A program made the position numbers and the translations under genes. Positions 28,809 through 38,945 of a stretch of 64,000 bases of DNA are shown piece by piece. The notes under the pieces were generated by a model that was given only the letters and a program-made list of their open reading frames with translations, ran no database searches and had not been told where the DNA came from. Numbering within the stretch: the first letter of the stretch is position 1; the number at the start of each line of letters is the position of its first letter. This stretch comes from Ditylenchus dipsaci (Eukaryota; Nematoda; Chromadorea; Rhabditida; Anguinidae), in contig SADC01001043.1 of NCBI GenBank assembly GCA_004194705.1, positions 382,768-446,767 on the forward strand, written 5' to 3'.

Positions 28809-29562
28809 CTGCAAAAAATTTTGAGTTTATAAGGAACAAAAGGCAGGAGCTTATTTCCTTGGGGGATGGGCGGGGGATGCGGAAAGTGGTGCGCAGTCTT
28901 CACTATTTTTTAATCGTGCTTAAAGAACCATGGTTTTTGAACGCAGCGGCATTTTCACATTTTGAATTGGCGGGGACACTTTTTTACGGCAACACTTCTC
29001 TTTGAACCAATTTACTTTTTTTGTACTTCTTTTCACTTTCGCGAAAAAGAGATTGGGCGGATTAGATTTCCAGTCAGATGGGCTCAACCACTCAGAATTC
29101 CAGTTTATGGTGGTTGGAGTGGTTCGGGGTGAATTTCTGAGTGATTGAGCCCATCTGACTGGAAATCTGATACGCCCAATCACTTTTTCGCGAAAAGTTT
29201 ACTTCACCCAGGTTACCCCCCAAAAAACCAACTTTCAGGGACTTCTGGCCATTCCGGGTGGGATTCTGACCAATCTAAGTCACTTTCAGGCTAAAAAATT
29301 CAAATCTTATCTTTCTGGATATACACGTACCCTTTAAGTTTGAACTGTCTTCGGGACCAAGGCAAAAGTCGAATGTTTGTCAAAAAATGAAAAAAACCCA
29401 TTTTTTATGTTAAAAAGTGTCAGAAAATAACATTTTTTATCGCTTTTGAAACACCTTAAGAGTTTTTAAAACATGATTTACAAATTGGTAAAATATGTTC
29501 CCCAATATTCCTGGAAAATGGCATAAACAAACAATGTGAATTCGATCTTTGTGAGTAGACCT
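28809..29562. other. Intronic or upstream DNA with one foldback
   Basis: At 29043-29187 AGATTTCCAGTCAGATGGGC pairs with GCCCATCTGACTGGAAATCT, with GATTGGGCGGAT / ACGCCCAATC outside. A core piece (GGGACCAAGGCAAAAGTC) lies at about 29355. No exon that I trust. Confidence 0.4.
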
Positions 29563-29713
29563 ACTTGAGATTGTAGAGATTGAGAAGTGTGAGGCAGTAG
29601 GATTCCGCATTGTCGAAGACAGGCCAATTGAGCATCACTAAGCGGATGACTATTAGATCTTGAGGGGCTGGCACCATTGGATTTAGCAAATTTTCTCCAA
29701 CCAATTCTAGAAT
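29563..29713 (-). CDS. Possible exon upstream of the protease homologue
   Basis: Between an acceptor (TTATTCTAG) and a donor (CTCAA|GTAGGT) the minus strand is open in two frames, one reading MVPAPQDLIVIRLVMLNWPV, the other GASPSRSNSHPLSDAQLACL. The phase with the 30928-31110 exon does not fit directly. Weak. Confidence 0.25.
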
Positions 29714-29819
29714 AAGCGAAAATTTTATTCACGTTTAAAAATAGTATTCAGTCAAACATTTCACAGGGTTGAGTTCAAGAAATTTAAAAATTAGGATATT
29801 TAAAATTTTTATTTGTAGT

Positions 29820-30360
29820 GGCCCTTTAGGACAATGGTGCCTGAAAATTTGCCTTGGTCCCCCTGTTGTTTTTTAGGTACTTGTTCACTTAGGGGGGCGC
29901 ATTTTATATTTATTTTCAAAACATGTTTTAACGGCTTCCAAGTAATTTTTTTATCCTTCAAACGATAAAAAGTTGTTTTCTAATACTTTCTTTCATTAAA
30001 ACCGACTTTTCAAAAAAATTTGACTAAAATTCGACTTTTTACCTTGGGGGACCAAGGCATGTTAAGTTTTTGGTCAAACTTTGGTCTAAATTGTTTTCGA
30101 AAAATCGGTTTCTCATCTAAGAAAATGTTGGAAAACAACTTTTTTTACCGTTTAAAGCATATAAAAATCACTTAGGAGTCGTTTAAACATGATTTAGACA
30201 ACATTATAAAATGCGCCCCCTGAGTGAACAAGTGCCGTTTTTAATGTGCTCATTGTGACTGAGGTGGTAATGGTGATCAAGATGATAATGGTTAACATAA
30301 TCACCCTAACCACCCTAATCGTATTAAAAAATAACAGGGAGATCAAGGCAAATTTTTGGG
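29820..30360. repeat. Nested foldback GGGGGGCGCATTTTA ... TAAAATGCGCCCCC
   Basis: TACTTGTTCACTTAGGGGGG (29877) pairs with CCCCCTGAGTGAACAAGT (about 30233). GTTTTAACGGCTTCC / GGAGTCGTTTAAACATG and a central ACCTTGGGGGACCAAGGC follow. Outside lie GCCTTGGTCCCCCTGTTGTT (29851) and the GTGATCAAGATGATAATGG module with its partner. Homologous to 61700-62030. Confidence 0.6.
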
Positions 30361-30927
30361 CACCATTGTTGTACAGGGCCGGATATTTAAAAATTTGACT
30401 ATTTGTACTATTTGTACCATTTGTACTAGCAACTAATTCCTAGCATCAATTTAATAAAGTTCACACGAAGAAAAGACACGTTTCGAAATACATTTGCCCC
30501 ATTTGCCAGAAAGAATGTGCCAACTTGTTGGTAGAGAAGAGGAAAATCTTCACGTGCTTTGCCAACTCAGGCTTTAACTGGATATTAATAAAATTTTGAA
30601 TTTTCCAAATTTTCAAATAAAATTTGAAAAGTTACAAATAAGACACTTATCGGCGCAGAATGGACAGCAATTTTTCACTAAGAAAAAATATTCTGAAAAT
30701 GAAAATTTCGAGATGTAGGTCATTGAACACTATAAAAAATTGACCCCCCCTCCTATATAACGACCCCTCAATTTACGGCCCACTAGAGCCGGTCTCCAGG
30801 TGGGTCGTTAAATAGACGTTTGACTTTTCCAAAAATTAGAAAGCGCATAAGCGCTAATTAAATTAATTAAGGATCTTCAATATGGGAGTTTTGAGATATA
30901 AGTTTAGGTTGAAAATTATTATTATAC
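30361..30927. other. Mostly repeat debris; a CPxC zinc-finger-like frame at about 30467-30590
   Basis: The plus strand reads RHVSKYICPICQKECANLLV, then a +1 frame ENLHVLCQL. This resembles a broken Cys2-His2 or Cys-rich finger, perhaps from a transposon. At about 30739-30830 a pogo-like end (TATATAACGACCCCTC ... GGGTCGTTAAATAGACG) is present. Confidence 0.3.
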
Positions 30928-31110
30928 CTTGTTCCTTGCAACAGTAAGCCTTATATCCATCCAACATCCTTTTCCAAATTCTTTTTCAGTTAAGAGCACC
31001 TGATCATTATGCTGTCCATTATGTGAACGATACAGCATCTGCTCTCCCACTGGGCATTGGCCATTGCAGAAAGGGCTGTTCCAAACAATTGCATACGCAT
31101 TGTGTTTGAA
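30928..31110 (-). CDS. Cys-rich extracellular module exon, likely part of the protease-homologue gene
   Basis: Acceptor TTTGCAG at 31111-31113 and donor AAG|GTATAA at 30926-30927 give a clean 61-codon, phase 0-0 exon. It reads YAIVWNSPFCNGQCPVGEQM and later EFGKGCWMDIRLTVARNK. The W-x2-PFCxGxCPxG ... CW pattern resembles small Cys-rich secreted modules in nematode proteins. Joining to the trypsin-like exons is inferred from strand and position only. Confidence 0.55.
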
Positions 31111-31995
31111 CTGCAAACCCAAAGAGAAGACAAAATACAAGCATCTCTAATAGTCAGTTGGTGGAAATTCGGAATGAGAAATATCAAGCTGTTTAAGAAA
31201 CTAAAAACAAAAGAGTTGAAAGAGACACTGAGGCTTTTTCACGTTTCTTTTGCCTGTCGTCCATTAAAGGGGGGGGGACTTTATATACGCCTCGTTTTTT
31301 GTCGAAAGTTCAAGTACCTCTGGGGGTGTTTTTATTTACTTTTTTAGTAAGTTTTTCGACTTTTAGGTCCAAAAATCATCGAGCAATCCATTGCACCATT
31401 TTCAGCACTGCTTTGATGTTCTCAATTTTGCGATTTTCGGCAATGACCACCAAAATTAGAGGAAACCAGCCAAAATGATGCGTACTAGGAACTAAGATTT
31501 TTTGCGATTTAAATTTACATGATTTTATACAACCGTATGCTGAAAATGACGGCAAGAAGCAGGGCTACATTTTGAGTTAAGGTTGCAAATGAGTATGTAA
31601 ATGAAAATTGGGGAAAAACGTCAGTTCCAGAATACTACCGAAAGTACTGGTATAGTCCTATTGAGGATTTCATCGAATTGGATTTTTTATATTTTAGCCC
31701 TAACTTTTTACCAACTTTTCATCTGTATGATAGCTCAAATGAAAGCCCAGAACCGTGGCTACATTTTGACACTAAACTTGTAAATAAAAGGATAAAAAAA
31801 ATAAGGTCTGCAGCCAGTGGTAGTCGAACCTGTGACCTACGGCGATGCGTATATAAATTCATCGCCCCCCCCCCTTTAAAAGAAAGACAGGAAAATCAAT
31901 CACACATTCTAAAAAAATTTCGGGCGTAAAAGATTGAGCCAAGAATGAGCAATTTTCCTATAAAATTCGAGTATTTTTCAACAGAAATGATGAAA
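31111..31995. other. Intronic; repeat fragments
   Basis: A C-rich tract with a tRNA-like B box on the minus strand (AGGTTCGACTACC at about 31820) and a G-run at 31268 that resembles the 21899-22573 foldback. No convincing exon. Confidence 0.3.
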
Positions 31996-32113
31996 TTGGC
32001 AAACAGAATTGATGCCCCATGGGCATTCTTCTCTTGAAACACTTTTAAAGCAGATGCTGTTTGCTTTCCTCTTTTTTCTAACTCTTTTGAGACTGGAAAA
32101 CTAGGGAGTCCAG
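31996..32113 (-). CDS. Coding exon, 5' part of the protease-homologue gene or a neighbour
   Basis: The minus strand is open with APGLPSFPVSKELEKRGKQT and ASALKVFQEKNAHGASILFA, which has strong coding character (helical, Lys/Glu-rich). Likely acceptors are CCCTAG or TTTTCCAG near the start, and a possible donor is TCT|GTTGAA. No family recognised; a pro-region or linker of the downstream protein is possible. Confidence 0.45.
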
Positions 32114-32659
32114 GAGCACATTTTTAAGAGATTAGAAACAAATGTTGAAACTTAATTTTTGTTGTATTTTCAACGCGCTGCGCGCGTCGTAGTGGTGCTA
32201 GATGGCCGCCAGCACGTCCGTTCAAAAAACCTATTTTAGTAGATAAGAAAAAAAACCGCGAAATTCAAAAAATTTCGAAAATGATTATTTATAAATGTTC
32301 TTAGTTTTTCGCATCAGTACTGATTGTTTTCATTTCTTTTTCATTCATAGTTGTGCTTAAAAAATGTCAGTTGTGAGGACTTTCGCATGAGCCATCACTT
32401 GCCCATGAAAAATGAAATTTTGAAACCCCAAGAGATTTTTGAAAAAATTTTTGAAAATTTCCATTGATTAATTTGACTTGAATGACATTGTCGCCACTTT
32501 TTTTGCCAAAAAACAACTAACACACGTGTAAAGCAAACCGAGGATCTTGTAGCGTAGTAAATTCACTACTTTTTGGTAGCAGAGACGTATACAAAAAATA
32601 CAAATTTTGATTGTTTCATACAAAAATTCAACCGAAAACTCACATTAGGGATTATTCTA
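32114..32659. other. No gene recognised
   Basis: AT-rich with a short GC patch (GCGCTGCGCGCGTCG at about 32175). No exon. Confidence 0.3.
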
Positions 32660-32835
32660 TTATCGAGATTATTCTTGTGCGTCGTGGCTGGCGATTGGGT
32701 GTCGTTATAGCGAGAGTGACGCTCTGCCGAGTGGCGTTATATCGAGGTGTCACTTTGCCTAAATTTAAATTTGACCAACCAAATCTCTTTCAAGGTGGCG
32801 TTATATCGAGGTGGCGTTATATCGAGAGTTGACTG
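32660..32835. repeat. Pogo-like element end with GGCGTTATATCGAGG words
   Basis: The right end GGCGTTATATCGAGAGTTG is followed by ACTGTA. The word GGCGTTATATCGAG is present three times. The left end is decayed. Confidence 0.6.
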
Positions 32836-33195
32836 TAATGATCCTAAACTTAGAGTAAGCTCATCCCTAGCTACTAAATAGCAAGCATAAACTACGCTCA
32901 TTGACTCACAGATCACAAACAAAGACTACAAGACCAATTATGCCCTTAGAAATGATTTTCGAGAAACGCTTTTATTATTACACAGCTGGCAAGCCGGGAA
33001 AGACAGCGGTGATCGATTGGGGCAAGGACCATTCGGATTTCAATGGACTCCGCCAGCTGATGGTCAGTTTTTTTTGGATCTTTAATAAGCGAGTCAGCCG
33101 AGTTATGTAACAAAAAGGACCCAACCCGGCCGAAAGAAAACCCGAGATCGCAAATTCAGACATATTCGGAACCATGACTTTCATTACATCACAAA

Positions 33196-33882
33196 CAGGG
33201 TGGTGACCTCAGCCGGCTGAGGTTAAACTCAGCCATCAGCCGGCTGAGTTTAACGTTTTAACGTTCAAAATTTTAAGCCTGGCTGACGGCTGAGGCTGAG
33301 AGAAATTTTCAGACCTCAGCCGGCTGAGGCTGATGGCTGAGAAAACTTTTTGGGCATGGCTGACGGCTGAGGCTGTGAAAAATTTTCGAAACTTCTTTAA
33401 CAGAAATTTTTTCTGAATTTTTTTTATCAAAGTTTCGAATTTTTTTTTTAATTTCCACTGTTTTTCTGACAATTTAAAGAGATGAGAAAAATTGATTTAT
33501 TCATTTCAGTAATTAAAAGGTTAACAGTTGAGTAATTAAGTGACCATGAATTTAGTAATTGAATTTTATTACAGGTTATGGCTTATTGTTAAAATTAAGC
33601 AATGCACGTTCTTTTAGACTGCATGGTTGCGTGTTGCTATCTGCTTTGTATGTTTTATTACGACTTATACCCAAACCAATAAAATTTTCATTCTTGATGA
33701 TTTTTACAGTACAACCGGCTTAATTCAAACTCAGCCGGCTGAGATTAACTCAGCCATCAGCCGACTGAGGCTGACGGCTGAGAAATTTTTTGGGCATGGC
33801 TGACGGCTGAGGCTGAGAGAAATTTTCAGACCTCAGCCGGCCGAGGCTGATGGCTGAGGTAATTGTCGAGTATACCACCCTG
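33196..33882. mobile_element. hAT MITE, 687 bp, TSD ATCACAAA
   Basis: ATCACAAA at 33188-33195 and 33883-33890. Ends CAGGGTGG / CCACCCTG. Arrays of CAGCCGGCTGAGGCTGA (private word) fill both ends. Inserted in the twitchin pseudogene. Confidence 0.92.
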
Positions 33883-34421
33883 ATCACAAACATAGCCAAT
33901 CCTAGGACCGACAGTTTGACCAAAATTTTGGCAAAGTGAAGCGGCATTAATGCAGTTCCGTCATCATCCCTACTTGTGAACAAAGCCGTAGACTCGTAGA
34001 CAACTTCTGGTAGCACCGCTGGCTCAGCCAGCAACATTTTGAAGTCGCTGAAAATGTCTCAAAAATTTCGAATTCACCTTTTTTTCGATTTGTGCTTTTA
34101 TTTATAAAAAAAATTTCAACCATCGTGTAGCAAAGAATCTCAGCTTTCTATCAAGCTAGCAATCTCCATTAAATGACTAATAAAGTATAGATATTAAGAG
34201 GTTTTAAAAAAATTATGATTTTTGAAAATCTTAATCCGCATTTTGAGACTAAATCTGAAATCATGTAACAGAGATTGATAGCTCGATAGAAAGCTGAGAT
34301 TCTGAGCTACAATATAGTTAAAAAATTGCAAAATTAACGCAAAAAACAAAGAACAAAGTCAATTTGAAATTTGAGGACATTTTTCAGCAATTTAGGGACA
34401 GAATCAAATATTACAAAATTA

Positions 34422-34662
34422 CCGTATAACCTCTATTAAACGGGCACCCCTACAGTTAATCTTTTTCAAATTTTCTTTGCTTTTTTAACCTCAATATTGT
34501 GTATTTTTCGAAACGGACGACCACTCATTTTGTAGAGTTTGTTAAGCTCTACAAAATAAGTGGTCGTCCGTTTTGAAAAATAAACAATATTGGGGTTAAA
34601 AAAGCAAAGCAAATTTGAAAAACGTTAACTGTAGGGGTGCCCGTTTAATAGAGGTTATACGG
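34422..34662. mobile_element. Pogo-like palindromic MITE (241 bp), TA TSD
   Basis: TA at 34420-34421 and 34663-34664. CCGTATAACCTCTATTAAAC / GTTTAATAGAGGTTATACGG ends. The arms pair almost perfectly to a centre GTAGAGTTTGTTAAGCTCTAC. Its right end is only about 28 bp before the recognisable FN3 sequence. Confidence 0.85.
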
Positions 34663-34963
34663 TATTTGATAAAAATGCATGTCTACTTTTTTAGATGGCA
34701 CATCCCAATCGAAAAGGATATGGTGAAGATGAAGGAGCAATTTTCGCCTCAATGGAAAGAAGTGTTGACTGTGCAAGCTGACTGTCTCCAGGCCATATGT
34801 GGCGATTTGCATAAAGGTGAGAAGTGTGAGTTTAGAAGAGTTACCAAGAACAAGGCTGGCAAGGGAACTCCTTATCAGATTCTATCATGGCCAAGGACAG
34901 GAATCGTAGGCATATTGTCTCAAGGTTGTCGAACGACAGTCAATCAACATTGACGGGTCAACC

Positions 34964-35130
34964 CAGGAGGGTAGCCAGAAAAATATGACGGGGAGGAGGG
35001 TTAAAGCCCCCTGAGAGGTCATTTTCCCTACACCTTTTTCAAGTTTTTTAGTGTTTTTAATTCACAATTTTTTTTAGAAAAATCTGACAGGGGGCGCTAT
35101 AGCCCCTCAGCCCACCCCTGGCTACGCCCA
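34964..35130. mobile_element. Short MITE (167 bp), TSD CGGGTCAACC
   Basis: CGGGTCAACC at 34954-34963 and 35131-35140. Ends CAGGAGGGTAGCCAG / CTGGCTACGCCCA. The interior GCCCCCTGAGAGG / GGGGGCGCTATAGCCCC is partly inverted. Inserted in the twitchin pseudogene. Confidence 0.8.
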
Positions 35131-35850
35131 CGGGTCAACCTCTCATAGTTAATAAAAACTATTGTAAATTTTTAGTGGCTGCATGAAACTCCAAGACGAT
35201 CACATAACTTGTCCACTCTTTTTATTGTCATGATTCTTTCTAATGGCAAATTACAAACTTTTGCAAGCAGGTCGTTTAGCATGAAGAAGCAATTTTTCGG
35301 TGTATAATGTCTAAACAACGATTTTCGATCGTGCTGCTTGGTTCAGGTTTCGGTATCTGGATGGCCAATGGGTGAGACTGTGACTCGGCTGCAAAGATTT
35401 TAAAATTTATTATGAGACCCATCGTGCTATTTATTGTTTCTTTAATAATAATCAGAGTTCCTCTTCAGTGACGTTGAGCTCATCGTCAAGATTTCTAGTT
35501 CAGTTCCTCCAGTGATTGACAGAAGTGCAATTGAGGAGATCAGACTCAAAGTCGGTCAAACATTCCAATTTGATGTGCCAGTGTCCGGTGAGCCTCCACC
35601 CACCTGCCCATGGACTTTGGTGGAAGAGCCATTGAATCGGATGACTGAATGAAGATCAGCAATGTAGACTACAGAACTAAATTTGTGGTAAAGAGGACTG
35701 TTAGACACTGGAGTTTTCAACATGACTGCTAAGAATGATAGTGGAATGGATACAGCCCTGTAAAGGTTGGTTTTCATGCTTTTTACACCAATACAGGCCA
35801 GGACAGGAATGTGAGGGAATTTTAGTAAGGACAGCTACCGCTTTCAGAAG

Positions 35851-35982
35851 TCACTTATATTGTGAAGCCCATAACTTTTTATCTTTGTTACAAATTCAAT
35901 GAATAACGAACTTTTGACTGGTGTCAGAAGTGTACGCAGCTCAAACTTTTAGTCCACTATTTTTTCAGTTTTCGGTTGTAGC
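35851..35982. other. No feature recognised
   Basis: Decayed flank of the pseudogene. Confidence 0.3.
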
Positions 35983-36669
35983 CATAGTTCACGGCTGAAA
36001 AAAAATCGACGCCGGTCGCCGACACCGGCGCCGGCACACCAAAAAATCGGCGCCCTCTTCAGGCTGAAATTTGTGCGGCGCCGAAAAATGTTTCAAATAT
36101 ACAGAATTTTTTATTATTGACAATTTTCGTATTACTATTACAGTAAATTAGGGTGTTATCATATCATTATTATATACAAGCATGGTTTTGCTTTTCCATA
36201 AAATTGGCCCAGTATTACTTTTACGGCCAGCTGTCAGCATGGTAGTCATACTAAACATTTTTATCTACTAAAAAAAGCAAAAATCGACTCTAGTAGCAAA
36301 TAACCAACCCCCCCCCCCCAACGATTTTCACCTTTTTTACTTTAGTAAAAAGTACCCAAATTTATGTCCCGGAAAATGTGCGCAAACTCTTATTTAGTCA
36401 CAACTTCCGTACGCTGGCCTACCCCCAAGCCTAAGGGCTAAGCCTGAACTTGTTGTTTGCAAGGGTAGTTACAGCAATTTTAAGTTACAGCATTTTAAAA
36501 GGTCGGATTCTTGGGGGGGGAGGTGAATTCGCTACTAGCGCCCAAAAATCCAATTTTTTAGACAATCGGCGACGGCGCCGACTGAACAAAATTTTCGGCG
36601 CCAGTGTCAACTTCGGGGCAAAAATTATGCGGCGACGGCGCCGGGGGCGCCGGCGCCCGTGCAACTATG
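35983..36669. mobile_element. hAT-type element, 687 bp, TSD GTTGTAGC/GTTATAGC
   Basis: GTTGTAGC at 35975-35982 and GTTATAGC at 36670-36677 (one mismatch). Ends CATAGTTCACGG / CCGTGCAACTATG. The private GC-rich word GGCGCCGGCGC / CGGCGACGGCGCC lies near both ends. Hosts a poly-C MITE at 36286-36542. Confidence 0.75.
36286..36542. mobile_element. Poly-C MITE, TSD CAAAAATC
   Basis: CAAAAATC at 36278-36285 and 36543-36550. Ends GACTCTAGTAGC / GCTACTAGCGCC with C11 and G8 tracts. The core TTCCGTACGCTGGCCTACCC and GCCTAAGGGCTAAGCCTGAA is shared with 41861-42103 and 47123-47369. Confidence 0.9.
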
Positions 36670-36954
36670 GTTATAGCTTACTGAAATTTTTTGACATTAG
36701 AGGCTTTTTAGGTTAACTCTACCCCAGACAACTGGCTTATTTATGTCGAGCATTTTTTAACAGACAAAAAAAACGATACAAAACTAATTACTTTTTCAAG
36801 CATCGAAAAATTAGATTTTTTGAGTTACTGAAAAATGGTGTGTAACCCATCGAAATTTTTTATTTTAAAATTAAAATTTTTCTTACAAGCTAAACAAACG
36901 GTCATGCATTAGATATGTTCGGAACGATATTATCTTGATTATATAAAGCGTTTT
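36670..36954. other. No feature recognised
   Basis: AT-rich spacer between two elements. Confidence 0.3.
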
Positions 36955-38149
36955 GCCGCTACATGCATATACCCCCCCCCAAATCAACTTTTTTAAAAGT
37001 GTTTCCAAACACCCTATATCGACCTAAATGGCCTCAGAAGTACAAAAAAAAACACTATTTTTGAGTTCTTGTATAAAAAATTGAGTTCTGTGACCACCCA
37101 GAAGTACCCATTTTTGAAGGAATTTAGGTCTGCATTTGGGTGGAAATGGACCAAAAAGGGGTCAATTTTGAACAAAATGGAAGATGATGAACATAGTTTT
37201 GTTGACTGGGGCCTACCACATAAATAAACTCTGTTATGAATGCTTTTTCATGCATCCAGAGTCACTTTCGAGTGATTTGCGTCTAAGGTATGTGGGTGTG
37301 CGCATCTCAACGCCAAGCCCGAAGAAGGCGCAAAGCCGCCTGCGAGCCCCAACCAACCAAGCCCCTCGCACCCCCAAAGCCTCCTGTGCCCTCGAAGGGG
37401 CGCAGGGGGCTTGGTTGGTTAGAGATACATACCTTAGACATGACTGCTAAGAAAGACAGTGGAATGGATACAGCCCCTGTAAGGTTGGTTTTCATGCTTT
37501 TTACACCAATACAGGCCAGGACAGGAGTGTGAGAGAATTCTAATAAGGACAGCTACCGCTTTAGGAAGAGTAAAGTACGATTCGAGACACTTTTCACCAC
37601 CAAAAAGTACCCATTTTGACCGTTTTCGAAGGGATTTAAGGCTGTATTAGGGTGGAAATAGACTAAAAAGGGGCCAATTTTGAACGAAAAGGAAGATGTT
37701 GAACATAGTTTTGTTGACTGGGCCTACCGCATAAATAAACTCTGGTATGCATGTTTTCTCATGCATCCAGAGTCACTTTGAGTGATTTGTGTTTAAGGTA
37801 TGTGGGTTTGCGCATCTCAACCCAAGCCCCAAAGCCCCTGCGCCCCTGAAGGGGCGCAGGGGCTTGGTTGGTTAGAGATGCGCGCACTCACTTACCTTAG
37901 ACATAATTCCGAGCCAGACTCTTGAACAAAAATGCATTTAGAGACTATTTTTGCCCAGCTCCAGTGACCAAAACATAATAAAACAGGTAAAAAGTCGAAA
38001 TTCAAAATGCCCAAAACTCAATTTTTTATTGACCAGAACTTAAAATAATCTTTTTTTAAACTCCTGAGGCGATTTTGAGTCAATATAGGGTGTTTTTAAA
38101 ACACTTTTAAAAAAAGTTGATTTGCGGGGGGGTATATGCAAGTAGCGTC
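36955..38149. mobile_element. Poly-C MITE (1.2 kb), TSD AGCGTTTT, with a captured twitchin fragment
   Basis: AGCGTTTT at 36947-36954 and 38150-38157. Ends GCCGCTACATGCATATACCC / GGGTATATGCAAGTAGCGTC. It contains the shared core twice (GTCTAAGGTATGTGGGTGTG at about 37285; TTTAAGGTATGTGGGTTTGC at 37792), separated by 129 nt homologous to the Ig exon of the twitchin pseudogene (37439-37567). A GC hairpin is at 37370-37410 and again near 37835-37860. Confidence 0.85.
37439..37567 (+). pseudogene. Twitchin Ig-exon fragment carried by a MITE
   Basis: CATGACTGCTAAGAAAGACA ... CAGCTACCGCTTTAGGAAG matches 35721-35850 with few differences. It reads MTAKKDSGMDTAPVRLVF in one frame, without the CCC/AAA shift present at 35757. 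It joins the MITE core at CCTTAGACATGA, where element and gene share the bases TTAGACA. Confidence 0.85.
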
Positions 38150-38524
38150 AGCGTTTTGTTGTGAAAATAGTCTGGCTTGCATGCAACTTCACACCAGGAG
38201 TAAAAGTTGCTTGCACTACTGTTTTACTACAACTTCGACCTGAAAACTAACAGCTGAGCTTTTGGACACCGAAAAGAGTGTTTGACAAATCCATGGACAT
38301 GTAAAATATTCTCTACCATTTTAAATTACTCTGTGGGCAGAGAAAACACTATTTACTCAACACTATACCAGATTTCTGGTATTTCTTTGACTGCCAACAT
38401 TTTTTTTAAGTGTCAGTTAACTGAGGGTGTCAAATAATCAAAGTGTCGGTTAATCGAGACTCGACTAAAACACCTTTTTTTTGGTATCATTGTACAGTAA
38501 CCCTTGATTGAACAGTTTACATAG
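38150..38524. other. No gene recognised
   Basis: AT-rich. A pogo-like word pair (GTCGGTTAATCGAG, TAACTGAGGG) lies at about 38415-38470. Confidence 0.3.
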
Positions 38525-38945
38525 GCTGTAGGTGAAAACACCCGTCAAAAAGTGTAAATCTCTCGTCAAAATATGTAAATCTCCCATCAAATTTTTAAAA
38601 CTTCTTGTTCTCGGTGTTTACTGTCCAATTTTTTTTATTTTTTTGCACCAGCATGTAGCCCTGAATCTCTAGTTTTAAATGAGCTATCAACTGGCTCACT
38701 ACAATATTGAAAGTAGGAGAAACAATTCATTTTTAAAAAAAAGTGTAGTTTTAAAAAATATGATTGTTCTCCCACTTTTTTATATCGTAGCCAGCCAGTT
38801 GATAGCTCATTAGAAACTAGAGATTCAGGGCTACATGCTGGTGCAAAAAAATGAAAAAATTGACACGTAATTACCGAGAACAAGAATTTTTAAAATTTGA
38901 CGGGAGATTCACACATTTTGACGGGTGTTTTCAATTTTTACCGTT
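38525..38945. repeat. Foldback of about 420 bp
   Basis: GAAAACACCCGTCAAAAAGTG pairs with CACATTTTGACGGGTGTTTTC. TTTTGCACCAGCATGTAGCC pairs with GGCTACATGCTGGTGCAAAA. GAGCTATCAACTGGCT has its partner AGCCAGTTGATAGCTC. Arms are about 190 bp. Confidence 0.65.

Larger units (their letters stand above)
32985..35850 (+). pseudogene. Twitchin/titin-type pseudogene (FN3 and Ig exons) broken by frameshifts and three insertions
   Basis: 32985-33075: AGKPGKTAVIDWGKDHSDF, then after a lost base QWTPPADG, the start of an FN3 domain (PGKPxxxDWxKDHxxLxW). 34690-34905: PIEKDMVKMKEQFSPQWKEV ... CGDLHKGEKCEF ... NKAGKGTP, the FN3 continuation; a further shift then gives DSIMAKDRNR. 35485-35760: VPPVIDRSAIEEIRLKVGQT, FDVPVSGEPPPTCPWTL, stop TGA, ISNVDYRTKFVVKR, shift, TGVFNMTAKNDSGMDTA, a whole Ig repeat. 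The order FN3-Ig and motifs such as VSGEPPPTxxW and AKNDSG are typical of giant sarcomeric kinases of invertebrate muscle. Insertions at 33196, 34422 and 34964 lie between or beside the exons. At least three frame lesions make it non-functional. Confidence 0.8.

Noticed and set aside
33750..34037. 95-aa minus-strand ORF
   Set aside because: Half of it translates the CAGCCGGCTGAGG array of the hAT element; the rest has no recognisable motif.
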